This document shows, in pieces, positions 62,839 to 64,000 of a stretch of 64,000 nt of DNA. This stretch comes from Ideonella sp. (GTDB lineage: Bacteria; Pseudomonadota; Gammaproteobacteria; Burkholderiales; Burkholderiaceae_C), in the NCBI GenBank assembly GCA_015075545.1, contig JABTUC010000001.1:124001-188000 (forward strand), given 5' to 3'. Made by a program: the position numbers and the translations under genes. The notes below the pieces were generated by a model that did not search any database, was not told the origin of the DNA, and saw only the letters and a program-made list of their open reading frames with translations. The first letter of the stretch is position 1. Each line of letters begins with the position of its first letter.

Positions 62839-63366
62839 TCACTGCAGCTTGCACTTCTTGGCTTCGGCCAGCTCGCCCAGACGGGCGGCGCGCTCGACAT
62901 CGACCACGCCTTGCATGCGCTGCACCTGCTGGTTCATCTTCGCTTCCTGCGCCTGGGACTCTTCCCAGGCGCGCTTGGCGCGCTGCTCTTCGGCTTGCGC
63001 CTGCGCCCGCTCCTTGGCCTCGCCGCCGCCGAACAGACGCTTCAGGCCCGAGCCCATGCCCATCGTCGCGGTATCGAGCGCGGCGTCGGCGGCGGCCTCC
63101 TTGGCCGCCTCGGCGCTCTGGCGGGCGTCCTGCGCGCTCTGCTCGGCGGCCTGCCGCTGTATCGTCGCGCGTCGCGCCTGCTCGTCGCGCGCGATGTCGG
63201 CAGGCACGCCGGAGCGCCGCGCCTGCTGCGCCATCGGCGCCAGCTCGGCGCGGATCTGATCGCAGGTCAGCGCCGTGTCGCCGGGGCGCGCGCCCGCGGT
63301 CTGCGCGCTCGCCGGTGCGATGCATGCGCACAGCAGCGCGGTCGCAATGACGTGGCGGTGATGCAT
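62839..63366 (-). CDS. Hypothetical secreted coiled-coil protein, 175 aa
   Basis: A signal peptide (VIATALLCACIAPASAQ, about residues 6-22) is followed by an Ala/Gln/Glu-rich helical body (RQAAEQSAQDARQSAEAAKEAAADAA; QAQAEEQRAKRAWEESQAQEAKM) likely to form coiled coil. A short Gly/Met segment (MGMGSGLKRLFGGGEA) divides it. One Cys pair frames the mature part. The family is not known to me. AAGGAGG precedes the ATG. It is 15 bp downstream of the partial gene at the window end and may share its transcript. Confidence 0.7.
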   Translation of the reverse strand: MHHRHVIATALLCACIAPASAQTAGARPGDTALTCDQIRAELAPMAQQARRSGVPADIARDEQARRATIQRQAAEQSAQDARQSAEAAKEAAADAALDTATMGMGSGLKRLFGGGEAKERAQAQAEEQRAKRAWEESQAQEAKMNQQVQRMQGVVDVERAARLGELAEAKKCKLQ

Positions 63367-63381
63367 GACAGTCCTCCTTGC

Positions 63382-64000
63382 TCACGGTGGGCACGATGCG
63401 GCGCTGCCCTTGGCCACGAAGCACCAGTGCCAGTTGCCGCCGGGGCTGGCACCGCCGCCTTCGATCTTCGAACCGTTGCCCGACAGCTCGCCGAACGCGG
63501 GCGCCTTGTCCAGCGAGTTGCCCGACAGCCAGACCGCCTCCATCAGCGAGGCGCCAGAAGGCAGCGGCGGCGGGCACGTCGTCTGCACCTCCCACCACGA
63601 GGTGCCGCTCACCTCGTAGCGCGGCGGTGCTTGGCGATAGTCGATCGACAGATACGAGACCTGGATCGTCGCCGGCAGCCCGGCGTTGCTCAGCGGCGCG
63701 ACGGTGCAGCCCGTGGGGTCGGGCGGCAGCAGCGCGCTGACCTCGCCGCGAAAGCGGTAGCGCACGCGGCCGTCGTCGGCCAGTTCGGGGCTGTGCCACT
63801 GGGCGTCGTTCGCCGTGCGAAAGATCGCGCCGAATGCGAGCGTGCCGCTCGAGCGGCCTTCCCACACCTGCGGATAGTCGGCCACGGTGATCTGCGCTAC
63901 CAGCAGCGTCTTCTCTGCACCCGGCAGATCGACCTCGACGCTGACGTCGTGCGTCTGCCCGCCGCCGTCGAGCACGATCGGGCCCTGGTAGCGCGCGCCG
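63382..64000 (-). CDS. Hypothetical protein, C-terminal part (start outside window)
   Basis: At least 205 residues are visible, and the frame runs off the right edge. The sequence is strand-rich (VSVEVDLPGAEKTLLVAQITVADYP; GRVRYRFRGEVSALL; TIQVSYLSIDY) and contains four Cys and many Gly/Ser, as in exported proteins. It ends WHWCFVAKGSAASCPP. I do not recognise the family. The coiled-coil secreted protein gene follows 15 bp later. Confidence 0.65.
   Translation of the reverse strand, partial: GARYQGPIVLDGGGQTHDVSVEVDLPGAEKTLLVAQITVADYPQVWEGRSSGTLAFGAIFRTANDAQWHSPELADDGRVRYRFRGEVSALLPPDPTGCTVAPLSNAGLPATIQVSYLSIDYRQAPPRYEVSGTSWWEVQTTCPPPLPSGASLMEAVWLSGNSLDKAPAFGELSGNGSKIEGGGASPGGNWHWCFVAKGSAASCPP

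Overview
The window is very GC-rich, gene-dense DNA with short intergenic gaps and many 4-bp stop/start overlaps. Gene content and the protein sequences point to a betaproteobacterium of the order Burkholderiales, of the Rubrivivax/Leptothrix/Methylibium kind. That placement is an inference from protein style and gene order; there is no rRNA gene here. I saw no tRNA, rRNA, CRISPR array, insertion sequence or prophage.

Layout. 0-7 kb: the end of a branched-chain amino-acid-type ABC ATPase gene followed by a phenylacetate-CoA-ligase-like enzyme, a class V aminotransferase and a large FAD/Fe-S oxidoreductase. 7-15 kb: dtd with a cation diffusion transporter, a two-subunit molybdenum hydroxylase (CoxL/CoxS type, no FAD subunit), a VanZ-like membrane protein, a hemerythrin, DUF1810 and PEBP-family proteins. 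15-22.6 kb: small membrane proteins and a complete RND efflux operon (adaptor, pump, outer-membrane channel). 22.9-33.2 kb: an accessory island on the minus strand with a DUF4143 ATPase, a NERD-domain gene, a type I restriction-modification locus (hsdR, hsdS, hsdM), a MazE/AbrB-PIN pair, and a PIN gene coupled to an unknown 309-residue partner. hsdR, hsdM, the NERD gene and the unknown partner all carry frameshifts or a stop. 33.6-48 kb: mostly housekeeping and metabolic genes, including a Spy/CpxP-like protein with a two-component pair, an MFS transporter, a ChaN-like lipoprotein, bacterioferritin, WrbA, RtcB, dienelactone hydrolase and a CaiB-type CoA-transferase. 47.6-51.2 kb: livF, a livG tail fused at a rearrangement junction to a cupin tail, a FlK-like thioesterase and an acyl-CoA synthetase (NDP-forming type). 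51.2-55.8 kb: a repeat-rich segment carrying a divergent CadC-like regulator and TPR lipoprotein pair. 55.8-64 kb: glmS, an Lrp-type regulator, rlmI, a lipoprotein, the conserved dapF-DUF484-xerC cluster and two unknown secreted proteins.

The most unusual feature is next to glmS. Short sequences that still encode the last residues of GlmS plus a stop codon occur three more times, as direct repeats, between 51.48 and 55.67 kb. They flank the regulator/lipoprotein pair. Each is followed by a second short repeat with a hairpin whose arms co-vary between copies, and a further copy of that hairpin repeat lies at 59.5 kb. This looks like the footprint of repeated site-specific insertion at the glmS 3' end, or a repeat family derived from it. 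The second point of interest is the decaying restriction/toxin island with its unrecognised PIN partner.
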